DNA of 64,000 bases from Pseudacidobacterium ailaaui (GCF_000688455.1 NZ_JIAL01000001.1:2883001-2947000); one strand, 5' to 3'. Shown: positions 1 through 8,591, counted from the stretch's first letter. Made by a program: numbers and translations. Notes: generated by a model from the sequence alone, not told the origin.

Positions 1-567
1 CTGAAAGCCAATCTGAGCAAACTACCGGAAGATGCACTGGAACTGGGCGGCATGGTCGCTGGGAGAAGGCGGAAAGCTCTGAGTAGTTTTCACCGATTGA
101 CGACCCTGCAGAGCCAGTGGGTCAAAACGCGTGTCCACGGCGACTATCACCTGGGACAAGTGCTTCATACGCAAGATGACTTTGTGGTCCTGGACTTTGA
201 GGGAGAGCCGGCGCGAAGTCTGAGTGAAAGAAAAATGAAACAGCCGCCCTTGAAGGACGTGGCAGGTATGCTGCGCTCGTTCAGCTATGCAGCATGGTCG
301 GGCCTTGCTCGTTCCACTTCAAGTCTACAGGAGTCACAGAGGCCGGAAGAATGGGCAAAACTCTGGATCCGGGTGGTATCGGATGAGTTTCTGCAAGCAT
401 ATTTGGCAGAAATGGCAGGATCGGGTCTGCTGCCGCAAACCGAGCTGAAGAGCTTGTTGGATGCCTATCTTCTGGACAAGGCCCTTTATGAACTGAACTA
501 TGAGATGAATAATCGCCCAGACTGGGTGCGAATCCCTCTGATGGGGATTGCGGCTTTGCTGTCATAA
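1..567 (+). CDS. Maltokinase domain, C-terminal part (trehalose synthase/maltokinase), 5'-truncated
   Basis: The reading frame enters from the left edge with no start and runs 188 codons to a TAA. It carries the phosphotransferase signature HGDYHLGQVL (residues 46-55 of the visible part) followed by VVLDFEGEP (about 62-70) and a SLSERK stretch. This is the combination of maltokinases, which phosphorylate maltose to maltose 1-phosphate with ATP for the GlgE alpha-glucan route. In many bacteria the domain is fused to the C-terminus of trehalose synthase TreS, but the N-terminal part lies outside the window, so fused and free forms cannot be told apart. The next gene starts 6 nt downstream, so they are probably co-transcribed. 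Confidence in the domain is high; the full gene identity is inference. Confidence 0.78.
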   Translation: MKANLSKLPEDALELGGMVAGRRRKALSSFHRLTTLQSQWVKTRVHGDYHLGQVLHTQDDFVVLDFEGEPARSLSERKMKQPPLKDVAGMLRSFSYAAWSGLARSTSSLQESQRPEEWAKLWIRVVSDEFLQAYLAEMAGSGLLPQTELKSLLDAYLLDKALYELNYEMNNRPDWVRIPLMGIAALLS

Positions 568-573
568 AACGTC

Positions 574-1782
574 ATGAACGAAGAACAAATTCCGCAACGC
601 GAGCAGACAGTCATTACGGAGAGGGGAAACACTGTATTGCTAGGCATTACTGGCACAGTGGATCCAGCTGTCCTCAGGCAATTTGTCCAGCAGGCAGGAG
701 CGGCCTCTGTTGGGCGATGGATTGTCGCAGCGCCAGGCCTTGAAGAGGCCCAGGTGGACGGCGCAAAACTTCGCAGTTACTCCATCTCTTCATCCGCCCC
801 GGATCTCTTGCCGTGGGTCCATGCTTCCGCTGCGCAGCGCGCGCTTTGTTCCCTGGCGCTTCAGGAGCAGGCAGAGGTTTGCGTATTGCTGCACCATGAT
901 CTGCTATTGTTGCGGGAAGATGTCCTGCAGTTGATGGTGCAGCCGATCGTGGAGAAGCGTTGTGATGTGGTACTGCCTGTCTATGCAGCAGGCAAGTTTG
1001 ATGCTCTGCTGAATCATGGGATCCTGGCCCCGCTCACGAGGTCTCTGTTTGGGCATAGGGTGCAATATCCCTTGCCTCTTGATTTCAGTTGCTCTGCGGA
1101 GATGTGTGCGAAATTTACAGTTCCTTCACTGACCACAGAATCCAGAGCGGAGGAGATCCTTTGGCCGGCAACTGTGGCGGCGGTCGCTGGCAAACAGTTC
1201 TGTCAGGTCCATGTTGATGTGAGTCACGGACGTCAGACCGATGGCATCGAGCTGCGTACTGCGCTGGCCAGCCTGGTAGGTTCCATCTTTCTTGAAATGG
1301 AAAAATATGCTTCTTATTGGCAGCGGGTACGAGCTTCGCGGCCTGCTCCGGTATGGGGCCAAGGGATCCATCAGGCGAAGGAAGAGGATGGTATCGACGT
1401 GAAGCCGCTGATTGATTCCTTCCAGCTCGGAGCACGGAATCTGCAGGAAATCTGGGGCCCTGTGTTGCCCCCGGTCACACTTTTTGAGCTGAAAAAACTC
1501 TCGCGCCTCAGACCGGAGGAGTTCCGTATTCCCGATGAACTGTGGGTGCGCATTGTTTATGACTTTGCGCTTGCGCATAGACTCCGCACTGTCAGCAGAA
1601 GTCACCTTCTGGGCGCGCTAACACCGCTTTATCTGGGATGGGTTGCATCCTACGTTCAGGAAGTGGCCGCTTTGTCTCCATTTGTGGCACAACAGCGGCT
1701 GGAACAACTGGCCCGGGTTTATGAGGAAAACAAACCTTACCTACTGCGCCGGTGGCGATGGCCAGACAGATTCAATCCATAG
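574..1782 (+). CDS. Glycosyltransferase-like protein, possibly GpgS/mannosylglycerate synthase type
   Basis: Soluble protein of 402 residues with no signal peptide or membrane segment. The first half reads like a GT-A fold. A segment at about 105-130 (LLHHDLLLLRED) sits where related enzymes carry a DxD-type metal site. It is followed by DVVLPVYAAGKFDALLNHG and a LTRSLFGHRVQYPLPLDFSCS block, which resembles the acceptor region of glucosyl-3-phosphoglycerate synthase-like GT2/GT81 enzymes. The C-terminal half is helical and charged, as in that group. The canonical DxD reads HHD, so activity is uncertain. It lies 6 nt after a maltokinase domain, which suggests a role in compatible-solute or glucan synthesis. 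Family assignment is from remembered motifs only. Confidence 0.5.
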   Translation: MNEEQIPQREQTVITERGNTVLLGITGTVDPAVLRQFVQQAGAASVGRWIVAAPGLEEAQVDGAKLRSYSISSSAPDLLPWVHASAAQRALCSLALQEQAEVCVLLHHDLLLLREDVLQLMVQPIVEKRCDVVLPVYAAGKFDALLNHGILAPLTRSLFGHRVQYPLPLDFSCSAEMCAKFTVPSLTTESRAEEILWPATVAAVAGKQFCQVHVDVSHGRQTDGIELRTALASLVGSIFLEMEKYASYWQRVRASRPAPVWGQGIHQAKEEDGIDVKPLIDSFQLGARNLQEIWGPVLPPVTLFELKKLSRLRPEEFRIPDELWVRIVYDFALAHRLRTVSRSHLLGALTPLYLGWVASYVQEVAALSPFVAQQRLEQLARVYEENKPYLLRRWRWPDRFNP

Positions 1783-1797
1783 AAAGGATCGTGAGAA

Positions 1798-2502
1798 ATG
1801 TGGCAACAGGTTGAACAATCCTTGCATGATTCCATGTGGCGCGTCTTTACGAAAGTGGCCACATTGTTGCCGGGCATCCTTGCCTTCCTGGTGGCACTGC
1901 TGATTTTTCTTCTGATTGCGTGGATCGCAGCAGCAGTGACCCGGCGCGTCCTTCTGGCCCTTGAATTCGACAAACGCACCTTGTCCACGGCAGGCGCGCT
2001 GAGTGAGCTCGCTCCACGCCAGACACCCACAGTGCTGGCTACGCGCGCTGTTTTCTGGGTATTTGTCATCATCGGCGTACTTCTGGGCGTTTCCGCCTTC
2101 GAGGCGGCATCTGCTGAGTCAGGGATTTCTGCATATGTTTTCGCCTATCTTCCTCACCTGATTGGCGCGGCTGTGCTCCTGTTCTTAGGCACGATCATCG
2201 GACGCTTCCTGGCACGCAGCGTATTGATTACTGCCGTGAACCTGAATCTGCAGTATGCGCGTCTGCTGGCCACCGGAGTGCGCTGGCTGATTTATGTGCT
2301 GACAGCCGCCATGGTGCTGGACCATCTGTCAATCGGGGGAGAGATCGTGCCTCTGGCCTTCGGTATCCTTTTTGGCGGAATTGTGCTGGCGCTTGCGCTT
2401 GCTGTCGGCCTGGGTTCGCGCGATCTGGTCAGCCGTTCGCTGGAAAGGGAAGCCGTGCGGCCCGACCAGCCTGCAACGGAAGAAAAGATCCATCACTTTT
2501 AA
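1798..2502 (+). CDS. Small mechanosensitive-channel-like membrane protein (TM_helix repeat type)
   Basis: Integral membrane protein of 234 residues with about five hydrophobic segments (roughly 22-46, 80-100, 115-140, 155-175, 183-205). The pattern of an amphipathic TM helix followed by a glycine-rich segment (GILFGGIVLALALAVGLGSRDLVSR, residues about 188-212) matches the pore-lining repeat of conserved TM-helix proteins related to MscS, such as CmpX. It lacks the long cytoplasmic beta domain of MscS. It probably responds to membrane tension or helps keep ion balance. It follows the glycosyltransferase-like gene by 15 nt with a plausible ribosome site (GAAAGGAT) before the ATG. Together with the maltokinase and ClC genes it suggests an osmotic-stress cluster. 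Confidence 0.7.
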   Translation: MWQQVEQSLHDSMWRVFTKVATLLPGILAFLVALLIFLLIAWIAAAVTRRVLLALEFDKRTLSTAGALSELAPRQTPTVLATRAVFWVFVIIGVLLGVSAFEAASAESGISAYVFAYLPHLIGAAVLLFLGTIIGRFLARSVLITAVNLNLQYARLLATGVRWLIYVLTAAMVLDHLSIGGEIVPLAFGILFGGIVLALALAVGLGSRDLVSRSLEREAVRPDQPATEEKIHHF

Positions 2503-2526
2503 GTACAGAGAGATGGCTCTTTGCAG

Positions 2527-2563
2527 ATATATCGTGATACGAGATAGTCGTGATACGATATAT
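2527..2563. promoter_or_regulatory. Tandem palindromic operator, likely for the MarR regulator
   Basis: Two perfect copies of TCGTGATACGA (2532-2542 and 2548-2558), each a near-palindrome TCGT-gat-ACGA, are 16 bp apart. They are bracketed by ATATATCGT on the left and ACGATATAT on the right, so the whole block is a large inverted repeat. The regulator ATG follows 3 nt later. This layout fits binding of two dimers and autorepression of the marR-clc pair. The binding protein is inferred from position. Confidence 0.65.
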
Positions 2564-2565
2564 TC

Positions 2566-3081
2566 ATGGTTTCTGCCACACAGCCGCAGGCAGCTTCCGC
2601 TTCCCGTGTTGAGGACAGTGGAGGGCCAAGGCCGGCCGGCCTAAGCGTAGAGCAATTTCAGCGTCTGGCCGAGTTCCGTTTCCAGCTCCGTCGCTTCCTG
2701 CATTTCAGCCATCTGGCCGCAGAAAATGCCGGATTGCGACATCAGCAATATCAATTACTCCAGTGTGTCTACGGCATGCCTGGGGAACTGGACCCGACCA
2801 TTGCCAATGTCGCGGCGAGAATGTTGCTGAAGCACAACAGTGCGGTCGAGCTCGTGGACCGTACCATCGAACAGGGGTTGTTACGCCGCTGCCCTGATCC
2901 CACAGACCATCGCCGTATTCTGTTGCGAGTGACCTCGCTTGGCGAAAAGATACTCGCTTCTCTGGCGGATCATCATCTTCAGGAGCTGGAACAAACAGGG
3001 CCGGAACTCATCCGGGCACTGCGTCGAGTGTTGAGTATGAAACAGACATCTACCGGGGGAAAAAGGCCGGCACGGCAATGA
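2566..3081 (+). CDS. MarR-family transcriptional regulator
   Basis: Protein of 171 residues with a winged helix-turn-helix. The segment from about 66 to 130 holds the recognition helix (ANVAARMLLKHNSAVELVDR) and the wing DPTDHRRILLRVTSLGEK, the DxRxxxLxLT-type motif of MarR proteins. Long helices at both ends should form the dimer interface. The ATG lies directly after a double palindrome and has no Shine-Dalgarno, so the mRNA leader must be short; no better in-frame start exists before the domain. The stop codon overlaps the ATG of the ClC gene (ATGA), so the pair is translationally coupled. It probably represses its own promoter, with a small molecule or a pH/ion signal as inducer; the signal is unknown. 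Confidence 0.85.
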   Translation: MVSATQPQAASASRVEDSGGPRPAGLSVEQFQRLAEFRFQLRRFLHFSHLAAENAGLRHQQYQLLQCVYGMPGELDPTIANVAARMLLKHNSAVELVDRTIEQGLLRRCPDPTDHRRILLRVTSLGEKILASLADHHLQELEQTGPELIRALRRVLSMKQTSTGGKRPARQ

Positions 3082-4952
3082 CAATCTCAGAAAAGGCCAC
3101 AAACCCAGACAGGACTGTTTCTGCATTCCGCTCTCATCTGCGTGATTTCACGGCAGATCCTCGGATGCTTGTGCTTAGCGGACTGGCACTGGTGCTGGGC
3201 GGAGCAGGTTCCGTACTGGCATATCTGCTCCTGCATTTGATTTACGCGGCCACCAACCTGTTTTACTTTCATCGTCTGAGCTGGCAGTTTATCTCTCCTG
3301 CAGAAAACCATTTACACTGGCTTGCCGTCTTGGTCCCCGTGGCCGGAGGTGTCCTGATTGGCCTCATGGCCCGATACGGCTCAGAAAAGATTCGCGGGCA
3401 TGGGATGCCTGAGGCTATTGAAGCCATTCTGATTCATGGCGCAAAAGTAGACGGGAAGGTGGCGGTCTTCAAACCGCTTTCGGCTGCAATTGCCATTGGA
3501 TCCGGAGGTCCCTTTGGAGCTGAAGGCCCCATCATTATGACGGCAGGCTCGGTCGGCTCCCTGCTGGGGCAGCTGTTTAAATTGAGTGATGCCGAGCGGA
3601 CCACCATGCTGGTCGCTGGGGCTGCTGCGGGCATGACCGGGGTCTTCTCCACACCGCTGTCGGCCGTTCTATTGGCAGTCGAACTGCTTCTTTTTGAGTG
3701 GAGGCCGCGTAGTCTTGTACCCGTGGCCGTGGCTGCAACAACGGCAGGTGTACTGCGTCGGCATCTGCTCGGGCCAGGACCGTTGTTTCCCATGTCACTG
3801 TACAACATGACGGTCGGTCCCCGCGCAGTCGCGGCGGCTCTACTTTTGGGTGTACTGGGAGGCCTGGCCGCTCTGCTGCTAAGTCGCGCCGTCTATGCGA
3901 GTGAAGACTTCTTTGAGGAGCACCTGCCGGTGCATTGGATGTGGTGGCCGGCAATTGGCGGCCTGGTCATCGGCTTGGGCGGATTGATTTTCCCGCGTGC
4001 TTTGGGTACTGGCTACGATGTCATCGACTCCCTGATCGCTGGCAACGCTGCATGGCAGCTGATTGCCGGCGTGCTGATTGTGAAAAGCATCATCTGGGCT
4101 TTTTCTCTGGGATCAGGGACATCGGGCGGCATTCTTGCCCCTTTGCTGATGATTGGCGGAGCTCTGGGCGCATTAGTGGGTCATGGTCTGCCTTTTATCC
4201 AGGTGGGAGCGTGGCCTCTGGTGGGAATGGCTGCGGTCCTTTCCGGGGCCATCGGATGTCCATTGACGGCCGCCGCCCTAAGCATGGAACTGACCCACAA
4301 TTATGGTCTGATGCTGCCTTTACTGGCCGCCTCAGTGGCTGCACATGCCTTTACGGTGCTGTTCCAAAGACGCTCGATTCTCACAGAGCGGCTGAGCCGT
4401 AGGGGATATCATCTCAGCCGTGAATATAGTGTTGATCCATTGGAGATCATGACCGTGTCCCAGGTCATGCATTCCAGCGTTGTGGCCCTTCCTTCCGGAG
4501 CGCGCATCGGAGATGTCAAGCGGTGGATTGAAGACCGCAGGCCGGGGAAACCGGTCGAGGCAGGCAAGACCCGAAAGGGCCAAAGACTGTATCCGGTTGT
4601 CGATGAAAATGGAAAACTCCAGGGCATCGTGACACGGGCCATGCTTGAGCGATATGTTGCGACGCATCCCTCCGATTCTGCTCTGCCCTGGAAAGAGGCA
4701 GAGATTGCCTATCCGGATGAGACGCTGCGCTCCGTGGCCGAGCGCATGGCAGCCTTGAAGATTTTTGTATTGCCGGTCATCGAACCAGGCACTCGAAAAG
4801 TCGTCGGTATTCTGTCACTGGAAGATATGCTGCAGGCACGACTGCGCTCTCATGAACGCGAAACAAAACAGGAACGTATCAGAAAACTCCGGCTACCGTT
4901 CCGTACAGCGAACATACAGCGCGTCGAAGAAAGCATGGATGCGGCGGGTTAA
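3078..4952 (+). CDS. ClC-family chloride channel or Cl-/H+ antiporter with CBS domains
   Basis: 624 residues. The membrane part (about 1-430) has the ClC selectivity motifs: GSGGPFGAEGP near 147 (with the gating glutamate), and GSGTSGGILAP near 352, equivalent to GxFxP. The C-terminal cytoplasmic part (about 450-595) contains two CBS domains (VSQVMHSSVVALP... and ...PVIEPGTRKVVGILSLEDML), which bind adenine nucleotides in relatives. ClC proteins of bacteria support extreme acid resistance or anion balance. A glutamate at the gating position is compatible with either exchanger or channel activity, so the transport mode is not decided. Co-transcription with marR is supported by the 4-nt overlap. 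A short highly charged tail follows the CBS pair. Confidence 0.93.
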   Translation: MTISEKATNPDRTVSAFRSHLRDFTADPRMLVLSGLALVLGGAGSVLAYLLLHLIYAATNLFYFHRLSWQFISPAENHLHWLAVLVPVAGGVLIGLMARYGSEKIRGHGMPEAIEAILIHGAKVDGKVAVFKPLSAAIAIGSGGPFGAEGPIIMTAGSVGSLLGQLFKLSDAERTTMLVAGAAAGMTGVFSTPLSAVLLAVELLLFEWRPRSLVPVAVAATTAGVLRRHLLGPGPLFPMSLYNMTVGPRAVAAALLLGVLGGLAALLLSRAVYASEDFFEEHLPVHWMWWPAIGGLVIGLGGLIFPRALGTGYDVIDSLIAGNAAWQLIAGVLIVKSIIWAFSLGSGTSGGILAPLLMIGGALGALVGHGLPFIQVGAWPLVGMAAVLSGAIGCPLTAAALSMELTHNYGLMLPLLAASVAAHAFTVLFQRRSILTERLSRRGYHLSREYSVDPLEIMTVSQVMHSSVVALPSGARIGDVKRWIEDRRPGKPVEAGKTRKGQRLYPVVDENGKLQGIVTRAMLERYVATHPSDSALPWKEAEIAYPDETLRSVAERMAALKIFVLPVIEPGTRKVVGILSLEDMLQARLRSHERETKQERIRKLRLPFRTANIQRVEESMDAAG

Positions 4953-4988
4953 GGCGGGTACGGAAAAAGACGACATTTTGAGGGGCTG

Positions 4989-5249
4989 TCAGCGCACGAC
5001 TGTGAGTCCCAGCACTTCCCGCATCTCGTGATAAAGAAGCCCGTGCCCCGGGCGGTACGGCTGGAACCATTTTCCATCAATCACAAGCTGGGGAATGGCG
5101 CGTTTCCCCACGTGGCGCAAGACCTCTTCCGCCGCCCCGTCCACTGTTTCAATATCAATTTCAGTATAGGAAATTCCGTTTTCATCAAGAAAGCGCTTGG
5201 CTTCCCTACAGTCGCGGCACCAGGGTGCTGAATAGAGCAGAATCTGCAT
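4989..5249 (-). CDS. Glutaredoxin-like thiol-disulfide protein
   Basis: A small thioredoxin-fold protein of 86 residues. It has an N-terminal redox motif APWCRDC (CxxC at residues 11-14 of the chosen form), the cis-proline segment KRAIPQLVID, and the buried DIETVDG region typical of NrdH/glutaredoxin-like proteins. The frame could open a few codons earlier, but the ATG at 5249 is preferred: a TATGAT box (5257-5262 on this strand) ends 7 nt before it, so the transcript is probably leaderless. Its reductant and substrate are unknown. It converges on the ClC gene with a 36-nt gap. Confidence 0.85.
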   Translation of the reverse strand: MQILLYSAPWCRDCREAKRFLDENGISYTEIDIETVDGAAEEVLRHVGKRAIPQLVIDGKWFQPYRPGHGLLYHEMREVLGLTVVR

Positions 5250-5256
5250 GTAGCAC

Positions 5257-5262
5257 ATCATA
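5257..5262 (-). promoter_or_regulatory. Candidate -10 box of the glutaredoxin gene
   Basis: TATGAT on the minus strand ends 7 nt before the ATG, with no Shine-Dalgarno in between. No convincing -35 box is visible. Compatible with a leaderless transcript. Confidence 0.35.
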
Positions 5263-5353
5263 CCGGCTAATAGGGACCTTTGGCATCTGGGCGGCGTCGG
5301 CTGTTTTACTTAGCGAGCAGTTCTGCAAATCTGGCAGATTGATTTTGCTGATA

Positions 5354-5390
5354 CCATCATTGCCAAGGCCATTTCGTAAGAAAATGATGG
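5354..5390. promoter_or_regulatory. Inverted repeat in the upstream region of the first APC permease
   Basis: Arms CCATCATT (5354-5361) and AATGATGG (5383-5390) are perfect complements with a 21-nt loop, followed by TTATTTTTTCTG, 34 nt before the GTG start. It could be a leader attenuator hairpin or a protein site. No upstream gene on this strand ends nearby, so an ordinary terminator is less likely. Confidence 0.35.
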
Positions 5391-5424
5391 CTAAGTCCTT
5401 ATTTTTTCTGTAGAACATCAAGAA

Positions 5425-6975
5425 GTGAGCACAAGTACCCGGACCTCAACACAGACGCATTCCGCAGCTCCACATCTGGCGCAAAGACTTGGACTTTTCA
5501 GTTCGACGGCCATTGTAGTCGGCTCCATGATCGGGTCGGGAATTTTTATCGTTCCGAGTGAAATCAGCCGTGGAGTAGGTTCTCCCGCTCTCTTGATTGC
5601 GGCCTGGGTAGTCACTGCCGTGATGACAATGATCGGCGCACTCAGCTACGGCGAGCTTGCGGCGATGATGCCGACTGCGGGCGGACAATATGTGTATCTG
5701 CGAGAAGCATTGGGCCCCATGTGGGGCTTTCTTTTTGGATGGACGCTTTTTCTCGTCATTCAAACAGGAACCATTGCTGCCGTGGTGGTGGCTTTTGGTA
5801 AATTCCTTGGTGTTTTTGTGCCCGCAGTTTCGTCTTCCCACTGGCTGGTGCATCTGGGGCATGTTCCGGCCGTGCGTGTTGGCCCAATGGTCCTGGGCAA
5901 TATGGAAATTGGACTGAACACAGCAAATCTGACCGGGATCATCATTGTGCTCTTGCTGACCGGGATCAACATTCTTGGGGTACGTCTGGGCGCGCTGGTC
6001 CAGAACATTTTTACGACCGCAAAAACAGCCGCCTTGCTGGGGCTAGTAGTGGTAGGGTTTTTGTTTGGCCGTAACCCGGCCGCCATAGCATCAAATTTCG
6101 GGGCTAACTTCTGGCAGAACGCTTCGTGGCACTCGCTGCATCCGGTTCAGGTGGGGGTGGGCGGCCCGATTGCCATGGTGGGACTCTTCGCCATTCTTGC
6201 CATTGTGCAGACCGGATCTTTATTTTCAGCAGATGCCTGGAACAATGTGACTTATACAGCAGGCGAAATCCGAGACCCGAAGAGGAATCTGCCGCTTTCT
6301 TTGGTGCTGGGAACGGTCATCGTCATTGCGCTGTATATCGCGGCAAATTTTGTGTACCTCTGCGCGCTGCCATTGCATGGGGACCCTAATGGAGCCACGG
6401 CGCTGTCGCGCGGCATTCAGTATGCCTCAGAGGACCGTGTGGCCACGGTGGTTCTGCAGCAGATTTTCCACCGCAGCGGGGCATTTCTAATGGCCGGGGC
6501 CATTCTGATTTCGACCTTCGGATGCGCGAATGGACTGGTTCTGGCAGGTGCCCGCGTGTACTATGCAATGAGTTGTGACGGGCTTTTTTTTCAGTCGACA
6601 AGCCGTCTGCATCCGCGCTTTAAAACGCCGATCTGGGCGCTGGTGATCCAGGCCCTGTGGACCTGCTTCCTGTGCCTGACTGGGTCTTATAGCCAGTTGC
6701 TGGATTACATTATCTGTACGGAACTGGTCTTCTACATTCTTACGATTTCCTGTCTGTATGTGCTGAGAAAGCGTCGGCCAGATGCCGAACGTCCTTACCG
6801 TGCGTTAGGATATCCAGTTCTGCCCGCGATCTACATTGTGATGGCGGCCTGGATCTGCATCATACTGCTGCGCTATAAGCCGCAGTACACGTGGCCAGGT
6901 TTGCTGATTGTTCTGCTGGGGATCCCGGTGTTCATGGTCTGGTCGCGCCGCAGGCAGGTAAGAATACAAGATTGA
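5425..6975 (+). CDS. APC-family amino acid permease (LAT-like)
   Basis: 516 residues with about 12 membrane helices. The first helix carries SMIGSGIFIVPSEI, the unwound glycine-rich substrate site of APC transporters (GSGIF), and FGCANGLVLAGARVYYAMSCDG near 355 matches the conserved TM8-loop region. It should import or exchange amino acids across the inner membrane; specificity cannot be read. The start is a GTG without a clear ribosome site; it gives a 20-residue Ser/Thr-rich cytoplasmic lead, and no ATG lies before TM1. The stop overlaps a possible ATG of the next permease, and the two are probably one operon. Confidence 0.87.
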   Translation: MSTSTRTSTQTHSAAPHLAQRLGLFSSTAIVVGSMIGSGIFIVPSEISRGVGSPALLIAAWVVTAVMTMIGALSYGELAAMMPTAGGQYVYLREALGPMWGFLFGWTLFLVIQTGTIAAVVVAFGKFLGVFVPAVSSSHWLVHLGHVPAVRVGPMVLGNMEIGLNTANLTGIIIVLLLTGINILGVRLGALVQNIFTTAKTAALLGLVVVGFLFGRNPAAIASNFGANFWQNASWHSLHPVQVGVGGPIAMVGLFAILAIVQTGSLFSADAWNNVTYTAGEIRDPKRNLPLSLVLGTVIVIALYIAANFVYLCALPLHGDPNGATALSRGIQYASEDRVATVVLQQIFHRSGAFLMAGAILISTFGCANGLVLAGARVYYAMSCDGLFFQSTSRLHPRFKTPIWALVIQALWTCFLCLTGSYSQLLDYIICTELVFYILTISCLYVLRKRRPDAERPYRALGYPVLPAIYIVMAAWICIILLRYKPQYTWPGLLIVLLGIPVFMVWSRRRQVRIQD

Positions 6976-7001
6976 TGTTTGGAAAGGGAAAGCGCTCGTA
7001 C

Positions 7002-8546
7002 ATGGCAAATCTGTTTGCAATCAAACCGCTCTCAAAGCTCAGGCAGGAAGCTGCTGAAGAGGGAGAGCATACCCTCAAACGTTCCCTTGGTCCGATTAAC
7101 CTGATTACATTGGGTGTTGGTGCGGTCATTGGGGCGGGTATTTTTGTCCTGACTGGCCAGGCCGCCGCGCTCCATGCAGGACCTGCTATTGCCCTCAGCT
7201 TTGTCCTGGCCGGTGTTACGTGTGCCTTTGCCGGACTCTGCTATGCGGAATTTGCCTCTCTGATTCCGATTGCAGGGTCGGCCTACACTTACGGATACGC
7301 AACGCTGGGCGAACTCGTTGCATGGGTGATCGGATGGTGCCTGTGCCTGGAGTACGCGTTCGGCGCAGCAACCGTTGCCTCGGGTTGGGCAGGATATTTT
7401 CTGAGCCTGATTGAGCAGTTAGGGATTACACCCTCGGCTTCGCTTGCGCGCTTTACAACAACTTATGGCAATGTGATTTATCTCTATGACCATCGCTGGA
7501 TGCCGAAAGCATCTCTGCCCCCGGGAGTAGACTTCACGGGACTTCCGCATGTAACGGGCCTTTTTAACATTGTTGCCTTCGTTGCCATTGCCGTAGTGAC
7601 GATGGTCCTGGTGATTGGCATCAAGGAATCGGCCAACCTCAATTCTGCCATTGTGTTTGTAAAAGTTGGCGTGGTAGGCATCTTTCTTGTGCTGGGCATC
7701 GGATATCTGCTGCAACACCCTGATTTGGCACGGATGAATTGGCACCCGTTTATTCCTCCGAAGCAGGGACCGGGACAGTACGGGATAAGTGGCATCGCAG
7801 CTGGGGCGGCCTCCATCTTCTTTGCCTATATCGGATTTGATGCTGTTTCCACTGCTGCTCAGGAAGCCAGAAACCCGCAACGGGACATGCCGATAGGTAT
7901 TCTCGGCTCTCTCGTCATCTGCACCATTCTCTATATTGCTGTATCACTCACCCTGACAGGACTTGTCAGCTACAAAACCCTGAATGTGGCCGAGCCGGTC
8001 GCCATTGGAATTGACGCTACCGGAGTGCGGTGGGGTGGCATCCTGGTGAAGATTGGCGCTGTGTTCGGCCTGGGTACGGTCATGCTGGTGATGTTGCTGG
8101 GACAGTCGCGTGTCTTTTATTCGATGTCGCGGGATGGTTTGCTGCCGAAGTGGGCGGGGGCCATTCATCCGAAATTCCGCACGCCCTGGATTTCCAATAT
8201 TGTTGTAGGCACAATTGTTGCATTTCTGCCTGCACTGCTCCCGATTGATAAGCTGAGCGCCATGGTGAACATGGGCACATTGCTGGCCTTTGCAATCGTC
8301 TCCGCGGGTGTATGGATTCTGCGCGTTCGCCAGCCTGAACTGGAACGCCCATTCAGGACACCTCTTGTTCCTATTGTGCCGATTCTGGGAATCGCCAGCG
8401 CCCTGTATCTGATTGCGAGTCTGCCCACGCTCACCTGGATTGTCGTCAGTATCTGGCTGGTTATCGGCCTGATTATCTATTTCACCTACTCCACAAAGCA
8501 CAGCAAGGTGCAGAAGTTTACTCCTGCAACGACCGCAGGCAAATAA
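7002..8546 (+). CDS. APC-family cationic amino acid/polyamine-type permease (CAT-like)
   Basis: 514 residues and about 12-13 membrane helices. The LKRSLGPINLITLGVGAVIGAGIFVLTG-type start (two stretches, residues about 21-48) and the SRVFYSMSRDGLLP segment are typical of the CAT/YfnA branch of APC transporters. The frame is open much further upstream inside the previous gene. The ATG at 7002 is chosen because it gives the usual MANLFA-type N-terminus and has GGAAAGGGA 12 nt upstream; an ATG at 6975, coupled to the previous stop, is the alternative. It probably forms an operon with the upstream permease. A strong hairpin terminator follows the stop. Substrate is unknown. Confidence 0.87.
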   Translation: MANLFAIKPLSKLRQEAAEEGEHTLKRSLGPINLITLGVGAVIGAGIFVLTGQAAALHAGPAIALSFVLAGVTCAFAGLCYAEFASLIPIAGSAYTYGYATLGELVAWVIGWCLCLEYAFGAATVASGWAGYFLSLIEQLGITPSASLARFTTTYGNVIYLYDHRWMPKASLPPGVDFTGLPHVTGLFNIVAFVAIAVVTMVLVIGIKESANLNSAIVFVKVGVVGIFLVLGIGYLLQHPDLARMNWHPFIPPKQGPGQYGISGIAAGAASIFFAYIGFDAVSTAAQEARNPQRDMPIGILGSLVICTILYIAVSLTLTGLVSYKTLNVAEPVAIGIDATGVRWGGILVKIGAVFGLGTVMLVMLLGQSRVFYSMSRDGLLPKWAGAIHPKFRTPWISNIVVGTIVAFLPALLPIDKLSAMVNMGTLLAFAIVSAGVWILRVRQPELERPFRTPLVPIVPILGIASALYLIASLPTLTWIVVSIWLVIGLIIYFTYSTKHSKVQKFTPATTAGK

Positions 8547-8550
8547 AAAA

Positions 8551-8578
8551 CGCCCTGGATTGGTTGTCATCCAGGGCG
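8551..8578. terminator. Intrinsic terminator after the permease pair
   Basis: Perfect 9-bp stem CGCCCTGGA/TCCAGGGCG with a 10-nt loop, preceded by an A-run and followed by a T-rich CATTTCTTT. It lies 4 nt after the permease stop and separates it from the TonB receptor gene. Confidence 0.8.
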
Positions 8579-8591
8579 CATTTCTTTACAT

